Source: Chryseobacterium indologenes (GTDB lineage: Bacteria; Bacteroidota; Bacteroidia; Flavobacteriales; Weeksellaceae). From it: DNA of 64,000 nucleotides. Both the position numbers and the translations under genes were made by a program. The DNA is taken from the NCBI RefSeq assembly GCF_002025665.1, contig NZ_CP018786.1, positions 682,001 through 746,000 of the forward strand. The letters are read 5' to 3'. Shown here piece after piece: positions 1 to 8,695 of the stretch (its first letter is position 1; each line of letters starts with the position of its first letter). The notes beneath the pieces are model-generated. The model was not told the DNA's origin. It ran no database searches and saw only the letters and a list, made by a program, of their open reading frames with translations.

Positions 1-637
1 CGATTCCGGCTCCATAAGACCATACTAAATCTATATTTTTCTTATGAACAAGATTTTTGTATTTCTCAAGACCTAAGTTTTCATAATTAAGTCCATCAGT
101 ATGTTCGAAAGTAAGGAACTTCTCATCTGCAAGGTTAACCTGCCCGTTTTGAACCATCGCTGCATATTCAGGATCTGAAATATGTCCTTTGAAACCGACA
201 GTCTGGTTCTGATCCATTACATATTTCATATGGTCTATCCCTAATACCAATGCTAAATTGTCTTTAATGAAATATCCTATTCTGAAATTATACTGTGTTA
301 CAGTAAACCAGCTTGGATCAAAATAGACAATTCCGAATTTTGTAGGTCGGTCTTGTGCAGTTACGTTATTCAATTGAAAATCGTATCCGTTTCCGGTAAA
401 ATGAATGTCAGAATTACTATAAGCAGCTCTGTTCCATCCATAAAATACGAAAACCTGACCTTTTTTGCTTAGTGGTAAAGGCTTTTCCTTTTTCTCAGCT
501 TTAATCTGCTCTTTCTCACTCACTAAATATGACAAATCCTCTTCTACGGATCTGTTATAAGTTGCAGTATCACTCTTCTTGTTCTGTGCAAATACAAGAT
601 TCGACATCATTAAGCCGACAACCAATAATTTTTTCAT
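1..637 (-). CDS. Secreted beta-barrel-like protein behind nuoF (3' end outside window)
   Basis: This open frame runs off the left edge, so only the first 212 codons are seen. It starts with a typical signal peptide (MKKLLVVGLMMSNLVFAQ) with a likely cleavage site after FAQ. A charged stretch follows (about residues 22-55), then alternating aromatic/hydrophobic segments (VFVFYGWNRAAYS, FRIGYFIKDNLALVLGIDHMKY) like outer-membrane beta-strands. The start lies only 5 bases after the nuoF stop, so it is probably co-transcribed with the nuo genes, although a periplasmic or outer-membrane protein has no known role in complex I. I do not recognise the family. Membrane-barrel identity is inferred from strand pattern only. 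Confidence 0.75.
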   Translation of the reverse strand, partial: MKKLLVVGLMMSNLVFAQNKKSDTATYNRSVEEDLSYLVSEKEQIKAEKKEKPLPLSKKGQVFVFYGWNRAAYSNSDIHFTGNGYDFQLNNVTAQDRPTKFGIVYFDPSWFTVTQYNFRIGYFIKDNLALVLGIDHMKYVMDQNQTVGFKGHISDPEYAAMVQNGQVNLADEKFLTFEHTDGLNYENLGLEKYKNLVHKKNIDLVWSYGAGI

Positions 638-642
638 CTTAC

Positions 643-2001
643 CTACGCATTCTTTTCAACAGCCGGGATAGGATCTGCATAATGTGCCAATCCATAATTT
701 TGTGTCTGAGACAATTCAGGGTTTTTCACGTGCCACTCAAATTCATCTCTGAAGTGACGGATTGCTGCTGCAACCGGCCAAGCTGCTGCATCACCCAACG
801 GACAAATCGTGTTTCCTTCGATTTTTCTCTGGATATCCCAAAGCAGATCGATATCTTCCATTTTTCCTTCTCCTTTCTCGATTTTCTTTAAAATCTTGTA
901 CATCCATCCCGTTCCTTCACGGCAAGGAGTACATTGTCCACAGCTTTCGTGATTGTAGAATCTCGCTAAAGTCATTGTATGATCTACAATACACTGGTCT
1001 TCATCCAAAACGATGAAACCTCCTGAACCCATCATAGTACCGGTAGCAAAACCACCATCTGCCAATGATTCATAGTTCATATATCTTGGCTCTCCGTTCA
1101 CTGTTCTCAACAATAAATTAGCCGGAACAATCGGAACAGAACTTCCTCCAGGAATACAAGCCTTTAATTTTTTACCATCTTTAATACCACCACAATATTC
1201 ATCAGAGTAGATGAATTCTTCTACAGTGATCGTCATATCGATTTCGTATACACCTGGTTTGTTGATGTTTCCACAAGCCGAAATCAATTTCGTTCCTGTA
1301 GATCTTCCAACACCAATTTTAGCGTATTCAGCACCTGTAATATCAATGATCGGAACAATTGCCGCAATAGATTCAACGTTGTTTACCACCGTTGGTCTCT
1401 CCCAAAGACCTTTTACAGCCGGGAATGGCGGTTTTAATCTTGGGTTACCTCTTTTTCCTTCAAGGGATTCAAGCAATGCAGTTTCTTCACCGCAGATATA
1501 TGCTCCACCACCTCTCTGCACATAGATTTCAAGATCGAAACCAGTTCCTAAAATATTTTTACCTAAAAATCCTGCTGCTTTGGCTTCTTCAATAGCTTCT
1601 TCAAGGATATCCGGAATCCATGAATATTCTCCACGGATGTAGATATAAGAAGTATTGGAACCTAAACAGTAAGAAGAAATTAGCATTCCCTCAATCAATA
1701 AATGAGGAAGAAACTCCATCAGATATCTGTCCTTGAATGTTCCAGGTTCAGATTCATCCGCATTCACAACAAGGTGTCTTGGAACACCTTCAGGCTTAGC
1801 CAAAAAGCTCCATTTCATTCCTGTCGGGAATCCAGCTCCACCACGACCTCTTAGTCCTGAAGCTTTTACTTCTTCAAGAATTTCGTCAGGAGTCATTTTC
1901 AAGGCTTTTTCAGCTGCAGTGTAACCTCCCTGTTTGCGGTAAGTCCCAAAGTAGCGAATACCTTCTATATGTGCGTCTTTAAGTAAAAGTTTTTTACTCA
2001 T
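643..2001 (-). CDS. nuoF: NADH-quinone oxidoreductase subunit F
   Basis: NADH-oxidising subunit of respiratory complex I: it binds NADH and FMN and passes electrons to the N3 [4Fe-4S] cluster in the peripheral arm. The 452-aa product has the glycine-rich nucleotide-binding segment GRGGAGFPTGMKW (about residues 51-63), the second motif GEETALLESLEG, and the cluster motif CGQCTPCREGTGW with a distal Cys in TICPLGDAAAWP. Length is normal. It is the sixth gene of a nuoA-B-C-D-E-F series on the minus strand, about 100 bases after nuoE. nuoG, usually next, is not seen because a barrel-like protein gene follows and the window ends. Confidence 0.97.
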   Translation of the reverse strand: MSKKLLLKDAHIEGIRYFGTYRKQGGYTAAEKALKMTPDEILEEVKASGLRGRGGAGFPTGMKWSFLAKPEGVPRHLVVNADESEPGTFKDRYLMEFLPHLLIEGMLISSYCLGSNTSYIYIRGEYSWIPDILEEAIEEAKAAGFLGKNILGTGFDLEIYVQRGGGAYICGEETALLESLEGKRGNPRLKPPFPAVKGLWERPTVVNNVESIAAIVPIIDITGAEYAKIGVGRSTGTKLISACGNINKPGVYEIDMTITVEEFIYSDEYCGGIKDGKKLKACIPGGSSVPIVPANLLLRTVNGEPRYMNYESLADGGFATGTMMGSGGFIVLDEDQCIVDHTMTLARFYNHESCGQCTPCREGTGWMYKILKKIEKGEGKMEDIDLLWDIQRKIEGNTICPLGDAAAWPVAAAIRHFRDEFEWHVKNPELSQTQNYGLAHYADPIPAVEKNA

Positions 2002-2037
2002 TGTTATTTGCTTATTGCAATCGGCTTTTGGCTTCTT

Positions 2038-2103
2038 GCATTAATTATGATTAAACGTTAAGTGAATAATTTAAAATCTAAAATTTAGAATTTAAAATTT
2101 CTA
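2038..2103 (-). repeat. AT-rich iterated-word spacer between nuoE and nuoF
   Basis: The spacer is built from variants of a short word (AAAATCTAAAATTTAGAATTT) that read almost the same on both strands, so the RNA could fold into a weak hairpin. Similar spacers lie at 2614-2704, 3929-4003 and 5066-5165. It lacks coding potential. No function can be assigned from sequence. Confidence 0.5.
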
Positions 2104-2613
2104 TTAGTCTAAAGCAACTTGTCCCTGTCTGCAAAGATCAAGGATTTCATCTACTTTTTCTATCGTTAAATTTTCATGAAAGAACTTTCCTAACTGTAGC
2201 ATTGGTGCATATCCACATGCTCCAAGACATTCAGCAGGCTTTAATGTGAACATACCGTCTTCAGTAGTTTCTCCATCCTTAATGTTCAGTTTGGTTCTGA
2301 TATGGTCAAGGATTTTTTCGCTTCCACAAACCATACAAGGTCCTGTTCTGCAAACTTCCAAAACATATTTACCCACCGGCTTCATATTAAACATGGTATA
2401 GAAAGTAGCCACTTCATATACTTCGATCGGTTGGATACTTAATAGTCCGGCAACATAATCCATCACAGGAACATCTAACCATCCTCCGAATTCTTTCTGT
2501 GCCAGGTGAAGTACAGGAAGAAGAGCAGATTTCTGTCTTCCTTCAGGATATCTTGCGATAATTTTGTGTACCTGTGCTAAACTTTCCGGTTTAAAAGCTA
2601 TTGTTTCGCTCAT
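2104..2613 (-). CDS. nuoE: NADH-quinone oxidoreductase subunit E
   Basis: Thioredoxin-fold [2Fe-2S] subunit of complex I, partner of NuoF in the NADH dehydrogenase module. The four cluster ligands lie in the usual two pairs, CRTGPCMVCG and AECLGACGYAPM. The N-terminal helical part (IIARYPEGRQKSALLPVLHLAQ) is typical. At 169 aa it has the usual length. It is flanked by nuoD and nuoF on the same strand, with spacers of about 90-100 bases made of AT-rich iterated words. Confidence 0.97.
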   Translation of the reverse strand: MSETIAFKPESLAQVHKIIARYPEGRQKSALLPVLHLAQKEFGGWLDVPVMDYVAGLLSIQPIEVYEVATFYTMFNMKPVGKYVLEVCRTGPCMVCGSEKILDHIRTKLNIKDGETTEDGMFTLKPAECLGACGYAPMLQLGKFFHENLTIEKVDEILDLCRQGQVALD

Positions 2614-2704
2614 TTTTGAAATTTTAGATTTTAGATTTTAAATTCTAAACGAATAACGGTCTAAAATCAATTTATAATTTATAATTCAAAATTTATAATT
2701 CCAG
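2614..2704 (-). repeat. AT-rich iterated-word spacer between nuoD and nuoE
   Basis: Variants of TTTTAGATTTTAAATTCTAAA and of AATTTATAATTTATAATTC follow one another and give imperfect inverted repeats. Same class as the other nuo spacers but with a different word. No coding potential. Confidence 0.5.
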
Positions 2705-3928
2705 TTATGCGTCTAATTCTCCCGCAATAATATTCATACTACACATCGTTACAATGGCATCTGAAATTACAGAACCTGTAATCATTTCAGGGTATGCCTG
2801 ATAGTAGATGAAGCATGGTCTTCTGAAGTGAAGTCTGTAAGGACTTCTTCCTCCGTCACTCACAAGATAGAAACCTAATTCTCCGTTTCCACCTTCTACA
2901 GCATGATAAACTTCTCCTTTAGGGACATCAGTTTCACCCATTACAATTTTGAAATGGTAGATTAATGCTTCCATTTTCTGATATACATCTGCCTTTTCAG
3001 GAAGATAGAAATCAGGAACATCCGCGTGGAATGGCCCTTCCGGAAGATTTTCGTATGCTTGTTTGATAATTTTGATTGATTCCCAGATTTCCTGTTGACG
3101 AACCATGAAACGGTCGTAAGTATCTCCTGAAGTTCCTACAGGAATAATGAAGTCGAAATCTTCGTATGAGGAATAAGGCTGTGCAACTCTTACATCGTAA
3201 TCTACACCTGCTGCACGTAAATTTGGACCTGTGAAACCGTAGCTTAATGCTCTCTCGGCAGAAATTGCTCCTGTACCAATGGTTCTGTCCATAAAAATTC
3301 TGTTTCTTTCTAATAGTGTACAGAATTCTTTGAATCTTGGTGGGAAAGTTTTTAAGAAGTCTTTCAGCAACTCATGAAACTTAGGAGTGAAATCTCTTTC
3401 AAAACCTCCTATTCTTCCCATATTGGTTGTCATTCTGGCTCCGCAGATCTGTTCATACATATCATAAATACGTTCTCTTTCGATGAACATATAAGTAAGA
3501 CCTGTAATGGCTCCTGAGTCCATTCCGGTTACCCCGTTACAGATCAGGTGGTCACCGATTCTGGCTAGCTCCATCAAGATAACACGCATATAGTCTACAC
3601 GTTTTGGAACTTCCACGCCAATCAGCTTCTCTACTGTCATGTGCCAACCTAAGTTATTGATGGGTGCAGAACAGTAATTCATACGGTCTGTAAGGGTAGT
3701 GATCTGAGAATAGTTTCTTCTTTCAGAAATTTTCTCAAATGCTCTGTGGATGTATCCTACTGTTTGCTCTGCGTGAAGGATTCTTTCTCCGTCCATCGTT
3801 AAGATATTCTGGAAAATCCCGTGCGTAGCAGGGTGGGTAGGTCCAAGATTCAGGGTATATAATTGTCCGTCAATCTGTTCCTTACTTTCGTACTGGTTTA
3901 GTATATTAGATAATGAGTTATCTTTCAT
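2705..3928 (-). CDS. nuoD: NADH-quinone oxidoreductase subunit D
   Basis: 49-kDa-type subunit that forms part of the quinone-binding cavity of complex I together with NuoB. The 407-aa product carries the conserved [12 protein letters not shown] segment near residue 28, the [10 protein letters not shown] region and the C-terminal [22 protein letters not shown] end typical of the family. C and D are separate genes here, not the NuoCD fusion of enterobacteria. The start '[18 protein letters not shown]' gives an N-terminus that is reasonable for Bacteroidota NuoD. Confidence 0.97.
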   Translation of the reverse strand: MKDNSLSNILNQYESKEQIDGQLYTLNLGPTHPATHGIFQNILTMDGERILHAEQTVGYIHRAFEKISERRNYSQITTLTDRMNYCSAPINNLGWHMTVEKLIGVEVPKRVDYMRVILMELARIGDHLICNGVTGMDSGAITGLTYMFIERERIYDMYEQICGARMTTNMGRIGGFERDFTPKFHELLKDFLKTFPPRFKEFCTLLERNRIFMDRTIGTGAISAERALSYGFTGPNLRAAGVDYDVRVAQPYSSYEDFDFIIPVGTSGDTYDRFMVRQQEIWESIKIIKQAYENLPEGPFHADVPDFYLPEKADVYQKMEALIYHFKIVMGETDVPKGEVYHAVEGGNGELGFYLVSDGGRSPYRLHFRRPCFIYYQAYPEMITGSVISDAIVTMCSMNIIAGELDA

Positions 3929-4003
3929 AATTTAAATGCTTTAGGCTATAGGCTCTAGGCTTTAAGCATATCGCTTACTGCTTACTGCTTATTGCATTAT
4001 TTT
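3929..4003 (-). repeat. Iterated-word spacer between nuoC and nuoD
   Basis: Contains runs such as GGCTATAGGCTCTAGGCTTTA followed by GCTTACTGCTTACTGCTTATT, each a 6-7 base word repeated with changes. The second word is close to the one used in the tRNA-array spacers near 57 kb. No coding potential. Confidence 0.5.
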
Positions 4004-4498
4004 TTATCTTCCGAACATGCTATCGTTCTTGTCGGTTCTTGTACCGTCTTCAAGGCGATATTCCTTCAACATTGGGTGGTATCCAAGATCTTCCATATTT
4101 AAAATAGGTCTGAGATCCGGGTGTCCTTTAAATTTAATCCCATAGAAATCATACGTTTCTCTTTCCATCCAGTTGGCTCCTGCATATAGCTCTACAAGAG
4201 AGTCTACTTCAATATTTTCTCTGGACATAAAGATTTTCAGACGTAATCTGAAATTAGCCATCATATTATGCAAATGGTAGACAACACCAATTTCCTTTTC
4301 AGGGAATTCAGGATAATGAATACCACAGATATCCGTAAGGAAATTAAATTCCAGTGATGAATCTTTCAGATAGTGAATGATTTTCTTAATATCTTCTTTC
4401 TTCACTTCAATCGTCAGCATTCCATAAGGTTCTGAGCTTGAAATGACAGATTCCGGAAATTCTCTTGTGATGGCTTCTAATACAAATTCGTTTGTCAT
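4004..4498 (-). CDS. nuoC: NADH-quinone oxidoreductase subunit C
   Basis: 30-kDa-type subunit of the peripheral arm of complex I. The 164-aa product has the family hallmark around ERETYDFYGIKFKGHPDLRPIL (about residues 111-132) and the terminal KEYRLEDG segment. The stop is 6 bases after the start region boundary with nuoB, consistent with a tightly linked operon (gap 6 bases). Length is normal for the unfused form. Confidence 0.96.
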   Translation of the reverse strand: MTNEFVLEAITREFPESVISSSEPYGMLTIEVKKEDIKKIIHYLKDSSLEFNFLTDICGIHYPEFPEKEIGVVYHLHNMMANFRLRLKIFMSRENIEVDSLVELYAGANWMERETYDFYGIKFKGHPDLRPILNMEDLGYHPMLKEYRLEDGTRTDKNDSMFGR

Positions 4499-4504
4499 TT
4501 CCGT

Positions 4505-5065
4505 TTAGTTGCTTATGTTGTAAGAATCTAATAATTTCTGATATTCAGGCATGTCTCTTCTTCTGATGCTTTCGCTTTCCGCAAGAGCCTGTACCTGCAT
4601 TACGCCTTCAATGATCTGTTCAGGTCTTGGAGGACATCCAGGAACGTAAACGTCTACCGGAATAATTTTATCAATTCCCTGAAGTACAGAATACGTATCA
4701 AAAATACCACCGCTGGAAGCACAAGCTCCAACTGCTACAACCCATTTCGGCTCAGCCATCTGAGTGTAAACTTCTTTCAGGACTGGTCCTAATTTCTTTG
4801 ATATAGTTCCGCAAACCATCAGCATATCTGCTTGTCTTGGAGAGAAAGAGTTTCTTTCCATACCAAATCTTGAAGCATCATAAGTCGGGTTCAGGGTAGC
4901 CATAAACTCGATACCACAACAAGAGGTTGCAAAGGGTAACGGCCAAAGTGAAAACTTTCTTGCCATCCCGATTACACTGCTCAGTTTTGTTGCGAAAAAC
5001 CCTTCTCCTTCATAGCCTTCGGGAGCAGGTGCATCTGTTCTTATTACTGGTTTTTTATCTGACAT
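4505..5065 (-). CDS. nuoB: NADH-quinone oxidoreductase subunit B
   Basis: PSST-type subunit that carries the terminal N2 [4Fe-4S] cluster next to the quinone. Cluster ligands are the adjacent pair in ATSCCGIEFMA, a Cys in VGACASSGG and a Cys in VPGCPPRPEQ. The 186-aa length fits. It is second in the nuo series. The 100-base spacer to nuoA consists of iterated AT-rich words. Confidence 0.97.
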   Translation of the reverse strand: MSDKKPVIRTDAPAPEGYEGEGFFATKLSSVIGMARKFSLWPLPFATSCCGIEFMATLNPTYDASRFGMERNSFSPRQADMLMVCGTISKKLGPVLKEVYTQMAEPKWVVAVGACASSGGIFDTYSVLQGIDKIIPVDVYVPGCPPRPEQIIEGVMQVQALAESESIRRRDMPEYQKLLDSYNISN

Positions 5066-5165
5066 TTTTAGTAAATATTTAAAGATTAAAATATTTAAAG
5101 ATTAAAAACAAGACCTTTACAATCTTTAAATTACTTAAATAAAATCAATCTTTTAATGTTAAAAT
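5066..5165 (-). repeat. Iterated ATTTAAAGATT-type spacer between nuoA and nuoB
   Basis: The word ATATTTAAAGATTAAA occurs twice in direct orientation and then in inverted form (CAATCTTTAAATTACTT), so the RNA could fold back. The same word appears just after the 53-54 kb gene (54046-54080). No coding potential. Confidence 0.5.
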
Positions 5166-5537
5166 TTATTTATCCCAATCCAGTGCGCCTCGTTTCCAGA
5201 CATAGAAAAACGCTACGAAGAAGATCGCAACGAATGTAAGCACGGCAAGGAAACCTTCCATACCGAATTCTCTGAAGTTGACAGCGTAAGGATAAAAGAA
5301 TACGATTTCAATATCGAATAGTACGAACAATACCGCAGTCAGGAAGTACTTGATAGAAAACGGTGTTCTTGCGTTTCCTTCTACAGGAACTCCACATTCC
5401 CAGCTTTGGTTTTTTACAGAGTTTCCTTTTTTCTGCTGTGGACCTAAGAAATGTGCTCCAAGCAAAGAAACAGCTACAAATCCTACTGCTACACCAGCCT
5501 GGATAAGGATTGGAATATAACTTTCAGGTAAATTCAT
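5166..5537 (-). CDS. nuoA: NADH-quinone oxidoreductase subunit A
   Basis: Small membrane subunit of complex I with three predicted transmembrane helices (about residues 8-30, 63-85 and 92-115). It carries the conserved WECGVPVEGNARTPFSIKYF loop with the family Cys and the following FDIEIVFFYPYA segment. The 123-aa length is typical. It is the first gene of the nuo series and has a Bacteroidota -7 box just upstream. Confidence 0.97.
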   Translation of the reverse strand: MNLPESYIPILIQAGVAVGFVAVSLLGAHFLGPQQKKGNSVKNQSWECGVPVEGNARTPFSIKYFLTAVLFVLFDIEIVFFYPYAVNFREFGMEGFLAVLTFVAIFFVAFFYVWKRGALDWDK

Positions 5538-5560
5538 TTTTGCATTATTATCTCAATTTG

Positions 5561-5568
5561 CAAATTTA
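5561..5568 (-). promoter_or_regulatory. Predicted -7 box of the nuo operon
   Basis: Read on the minus strand the site is TAAATTTG, a perfect TAnnTTTG. It lies 24 bases from the nuoA start, giving a short A-rich leader. The -33 region is weak (TTTC-like). Confidence 0.55.
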
Positions 5569-5810
5569 GCGAATAAACAAGAAAGCATGAAATTTATCAG
5601 CTTAAAAGTCGGATTAAAATGAGCTAAATCGGTAATTTAGAATCAATAAAAATTAGCTTTTTATGATTATTTTTTTGTGGTGTTTTTCCCCTTTTTTTGT
5701 AGTAACTCTGGAAAAATTATATCCCATCATGTACATTGCGGATATTTTGAATTTATTTATTAGGGAATAAAAGCAAGCGATTAAAGGCCCTCTTGGGTTA
5801 TGTTTATCAC

Positions 5811-5987
5811 TTATTTTTTCATTTTTTTCAAAAGAGTGTAAGCCATAAAGGAAATATATCCAAAAAGAATACTGGCAAAAAGAATATTAATTACTGTATT
5901 GGTTTTGTCATCGGGCGACTGAAAAAAAATGTTATAACCGATAAATCCGGCAATTAAAATAGCAAATATAATAAGCTGTGGTTTCAT
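5811..5987 (-). CDS. Small two-helix membrane protein
   Basis: 58-aa product from the ATG at 5987. A TTG three codons upstream is possible but less likely. It has two hydrophobic segments (about residues 4-22, LIIFAILIAGFIGYNIFF, and 31-52) separated by a short polar loop with acidic residues, and ends in KKMKK, suggesting both termini in the cytoplasm. I do not recognise the family. It lies about 50 bases after the GNAT gene on the same strand and may share its transcript. Confidence 0.55.
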   Translation of the reverse strand: MKPQLIIFAILIAGFIGYNIFFQSPDDKTNTVINILFASILFGYISFMAYTLLKKMKK

Positions 5988-6037
5988 AAAGTTCAAAGTT
6001 TGGGTGTGAGTTTACGTTTTACAAAATGCAGTATCAA

Positions 6038-7165
6038 TTATTTGAGTTCCATTGAATACGTTCTTCTTCTTTTATGATTCACCGGATTGTAATCCTGCCA
6101 CAACAGCTGAATACTTTTGTTTTCTTCCAGTTCCGGATTGGTTTCAAGGTATTTAACACCCTTTTTTCTGAATATGTCCCAGATTTCTTTGAAAATAATT
6201 GACGTTACTCCTCTTCTCTGATAATCCGGATGAATTCCGATCAGGTAGAAGTTTGCTCTGTCATTTTTCTTTCCTGCCTGTAAGAAATGCCACCAGCCAA
6301 AAGGAAGCAGTTTTCCACCGGACTTCTGCAGGGCTTTGGAATAAGAAGGCATTGTAATAGCGAAAGAGATCAGATTATTGTGCTCATCAGCAATACAAAC
6401 AATGAAATCTTTATCAATAAGTTTGAAATATTTCTCTTTGTAGGTTTTGCGCTGTTCATCTGAAATTGGAGTATACGTAGAAAGATGTTTGTAAGTCTCA
6501 TCCAGAAGATCAAACATAGGATCTACATACTGAATAATCTCTTCTTTGTTTTTGAATTTTAAAACTTTCAGCTTGTATTTTTCAGAAATAAGCTGATTAA
6601 ATTTATGAATTTTGTCCGGTAATGTTTCAGGGAAGATGATTTCAAACTCTACCCATTCCTTTTCCTTAGTCAATCCCAGGTTCTCAAGATGTGTTGGGTA
6701 GTAATCACTATTGTAAATTCCTATCATTGTTGCCAGCTGGTCAAAACCTTTGATCAGCATTCCTGCCTTGTCAAGATTGGTGAAGCCCATTGGACCTTCA
6801 ATCTTGTCAATATTTTTTTCTTTGGCATAATCAACCGCTTTTTGAATCAATGCCTTTGAAACTTCAGCATCATCAATAAAGTCGATCCATCCAAAACGTA
6901 CTTTTTTAATGCCTAACTCTCTCTCTTCTTTGTGGTTGATCAGAACTGCAATTCTTCCTACAATCTTGTTATTCTTATAAGCCAGAAACTGTTTGGCTTC
7001 TGAATATTGAAGCGCAGGATTTTCATCCGCATTCCAAATGTTGATTTCGTCATTGATAAAGGACGGAACATAGTAGGGATTGTTTTTATACAAATCCATC
7101 GGAAACCTTACGAATTGCTTGAGCTGACCCGCTGTTTTTACTTCAATAATTGAAACTGTAGACAT
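6038..7165 (-). CDS. GNAT-like acetyltransferase family protein
   Basis: 375-aa cytoplasmic protein of a type common in Bacteroidota. It seems to contain two acetyltransferase-like halves. The N-terminal part has FLAYKNNKIVGRIAVLIN (about residues 80-97), the usual beta4 pattern, and a middle block KIEGPMGFTNLDKAGMLI. The C-terminal half contains a GNAT-type acetyl-CoA loop pattern (IGIHPDYQRRGVTSIIFKE, about residues 309-327) that matches the Q/RxxGxA/G-like consensus. The substrate is unknown. It is divergent from the zinc peptidase gene. Confidence 0.75.
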   Translation of the reverse strand: MSTVSIIEVKTAGQLKQFVRFPMDLYKNNPYYVPSFINDEINIWNADENPALQYSEAKQFLAYKNNKIVGRIAVLINHKEERELGIKKVRFGWIDFIDDAEVSKALIQKAVDYAKEKNIDKIEGPMGFTNLDKAGMLIKGFDQLATMIGIYNSDYYPTHLENLGLTKEKEWVEFEIIFPETLPDKIHKFNQLISEKYKLKVLKFKNKEEIIQYVDPMFDLLDETYKHLSTYTPISDEQRKTYKEKYFKLIDKDFIVCIADEHNNLISFAITMPSYSKALQKSGGKLLPFGWWHFLQAGKKNDRANFYLIGIHPDYQRRGVTSIIFKEIWDIFRKKGVKYLETNPELEENKSIQLLWQDYNPVNHKRRRTYSMELK

Positions 7166-7188
7166 GTTTTTTGAGAGGAATTAAAGGA

Positions 7189-7196
7189 CAAATATA
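7189..7196 (-). promoter_or_regulatory. Predicted -7 box for the GNAT gene
   Basis: On the minus strand the site reads TATATTTG, matching TAnnTTTG, 24 bases upstream of the ATG at 7165. No clear -33 element. Confidence 0.45.
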
Positions 7197-7269
7197 AATA
7201 ATAATATCTTATACTTTGGCACAGTTTTTATATGATTATGGGTAAAATTAAACACAAAATTTATATAAA

Positions 7270-7980
7270 ATGGTGGGTTATTATATCATTATTGGTATTT
7301 CAATGTTGGTGAGCTGGTGGGTTTCGTCCAGATTGAAATCGAAATTTGAATATTATTCCAATGTACACCTTCGAAATGGTCTTTCGGGGAAAGAAGTAGC
7401 GGAAAAGATGTTGAGAGACAACGGAATAAATGATGTTCAGGTCATATCAGTACCCGGACAGTTGACGGACCACTATAATCCGGCAGATAAAACAGTAAAC
7501 CTTTCTGAAGGCGTTTATATGCAGAGAAACGCAGCAGCAGCGGCAGTAGCAGCTCACGAATGCGGACATGCAGTACAACATGCGGTAGGATATTCTATGT
7601 TGAATTTACGTTCAAAACTGGTTCCTATTGTGAATATAAGTTCCAATCTGATGCAGTTTGTCCTTATTGCGGGTATCGCGGTAATGGCTGCATCCAGAAC
7701 AATTGAGAATCCAAATGGAAATACAACTGTGCTGGCAATCGGAGTTGCAATGTTTGCGATGACCACACTTTTTGCTTTTGTAACACTTCCAGTGGAATAC
7801 GATGCGAGTAACAGAGCGATGAAGTGGCTTAAAGATACCGGAACGGTAACTGCAGAAGAATTTGTTGGAGTACAGGATAGTTTGAAATGGGCTGCAAGAA
7901 CTTATGTGGTAGCCGCATTAGGTTCTCTGGCACAACTTCTTTACTGGGGATCTTTGCTTCTTGGTGGAAGAAGGGATTAA
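7270..7980 (+). CDS. Membrane zinc metallopeptidase, YugP family
   Basis: 236-aa integral membrane protease. It has an N-terminal helix (YYIIIGISMLVSWWVS), a cytoplasmic part and the zinc motif HECGH in VAAHECGHAVQHAVGYSML (about residue 96). Two to three hydrophobic helices follow (about 122-140, 152-175, 214-230). The EYDASNRAMKWL block near residue 178 probably supplies the third zinc ligand. Natural substrates are not well established for the family. The gene ends tail to tail with the YigZ gene, sharing four bases of the two stop regions. Confidence 0.9.
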   Translation: MVGYYIIIGISMLVSWWVSSRLKSKFEYYSNVHLRNGLSGKEVAEKMLRDNGINDVQVISVPGQLTDHYNPADKTVNLSEGVYMQRNAAAAAVAAHECGHAVQHAVGYSMLNLRSKLVPIVNISSNLMQFVLIAGIAVMAASRTIENPNGNTTVLAIGVAMFAMTTLFAFVTLPVEYDASNRAMKWLKDTGTVTAEEFVGVQDSLKWAARTYVVAALGSLAQLLYWGSLLLGGRRD

Positions 7981-8582
7981 TCATTAAATTCAAATGAAAC
8001 ATATTGCATCTCGGAAAGCTTTTCTGAGATGCTTTCTTTTTGTGCCAGTTTCAAGGATGCGGTGAGAATACAGTTTTCATCAGCATCGAAATTCAAAACT
8101 TTAGCATCAAATTTAGAAAGTAGGGTGAAAATAGTATTCTGCTGATTGAAGTTAAATTGAATTTCTACTTCTGTTTCTAATTCTCTGGTAATAATACTTG
8201 TTTCCTCCAATGTAATCTTCGCAGATTCTTTATAAGTTTTTACAAGTCCGGAAACTCCCAGTTTGGTTCCTCCATAATAACGGACAACAATGACAAGAAC
8301 ATTCGTGATTTCATTAGCCAAAAGCTGGTTGTAAATAGGTAAACCGGCACTTCCGGAAGGTTCACCATCATCATTGGCGCGATAGTTTTCCCCATTTAAT
8401 CCCATTCTGAAAGCATAGCAGTGATGAGTAGCTTTCGGATGTTCTTCCCTTATCTTTTCCAGCGCACTCTTTAATTCTTTTTCATTGGTTACCGGGTAAG
8501 CAAATCCGATAAACTTGCTTCCTTTTTCTTTTAAAAGTGTATTTTCTATGGGTTTTTCTATGGTTTTGTATTCAAACGTCAT
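7977..8582 (-). CDS. YigZ / IMPACT family protein
   Basis: The 201-aa product from the ATG at 8582 (a TTG eight codons upstream is less likely) contains the IMPACT signature: SKFIGFAYPV, KATHHCYAFR, NDDGEPSGSAGLPI and VIVVRYYGGTKLGVSGLVKTY (about residues 22-125). A C-terminal ferredoxin-like domain follows. Members may bind nucleic acid or affect translation regulation, but the bacterial role is unsettled. Convergent overlap with the YugP-like protease gene. Confidence 0.92.
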   Translation of the reverse strand: MTFEYKTIEKPIENTLLKEKGSKFIGFAYPVTNEKELKSALEKIREEHPKATHHCYAFRMGLNGENYRANDDGEPSGSAGLPIYNQLLANEITNVLVIVVRYYGGTKLGVSGLVKTYKESAKITLEETSIITRELETEVEIQFNFNQQNTIFTLLSKFDAKVLNFDADENCILTASLKLAQKESISEKLSEMQYVSFEFND

Positions 8583-8603
8583 CAGAGTAGCTGCTTTGTT
8601 TTG

Positions 8604-8611
8604 CAAAAATA
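8604..8611 (-). promoter_or_regulatory. Predicted -7 box for the YigZ-family gene
   Basis: Reads TATTTTTG on the minus strand, 22 bases from the ATG at 8582, which supports that start over the TTG inside the box region. Confidence 0.5.
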
Positions 8612-8638
8612 TTAAATAAATCCTAGTAGTTAATTAAA

Positions 8639-8664
8639 GAAGCTGCCAGATTTCTGACAGCTTC
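8639..8664 (-). terminator. Terminator-like hairpin after the small peptide genes
   Basis: Inverted repeat GAAGCTGtCAGA / TCTGgCAGCTTC read on the minus strand, with a short T-rich tail. It lies 30 bases after the stop at 8696. Confidence 0.6.
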
Positions 8665-8695
8665 CCAATTTTATGTATTGCAACTTTTATTATTT

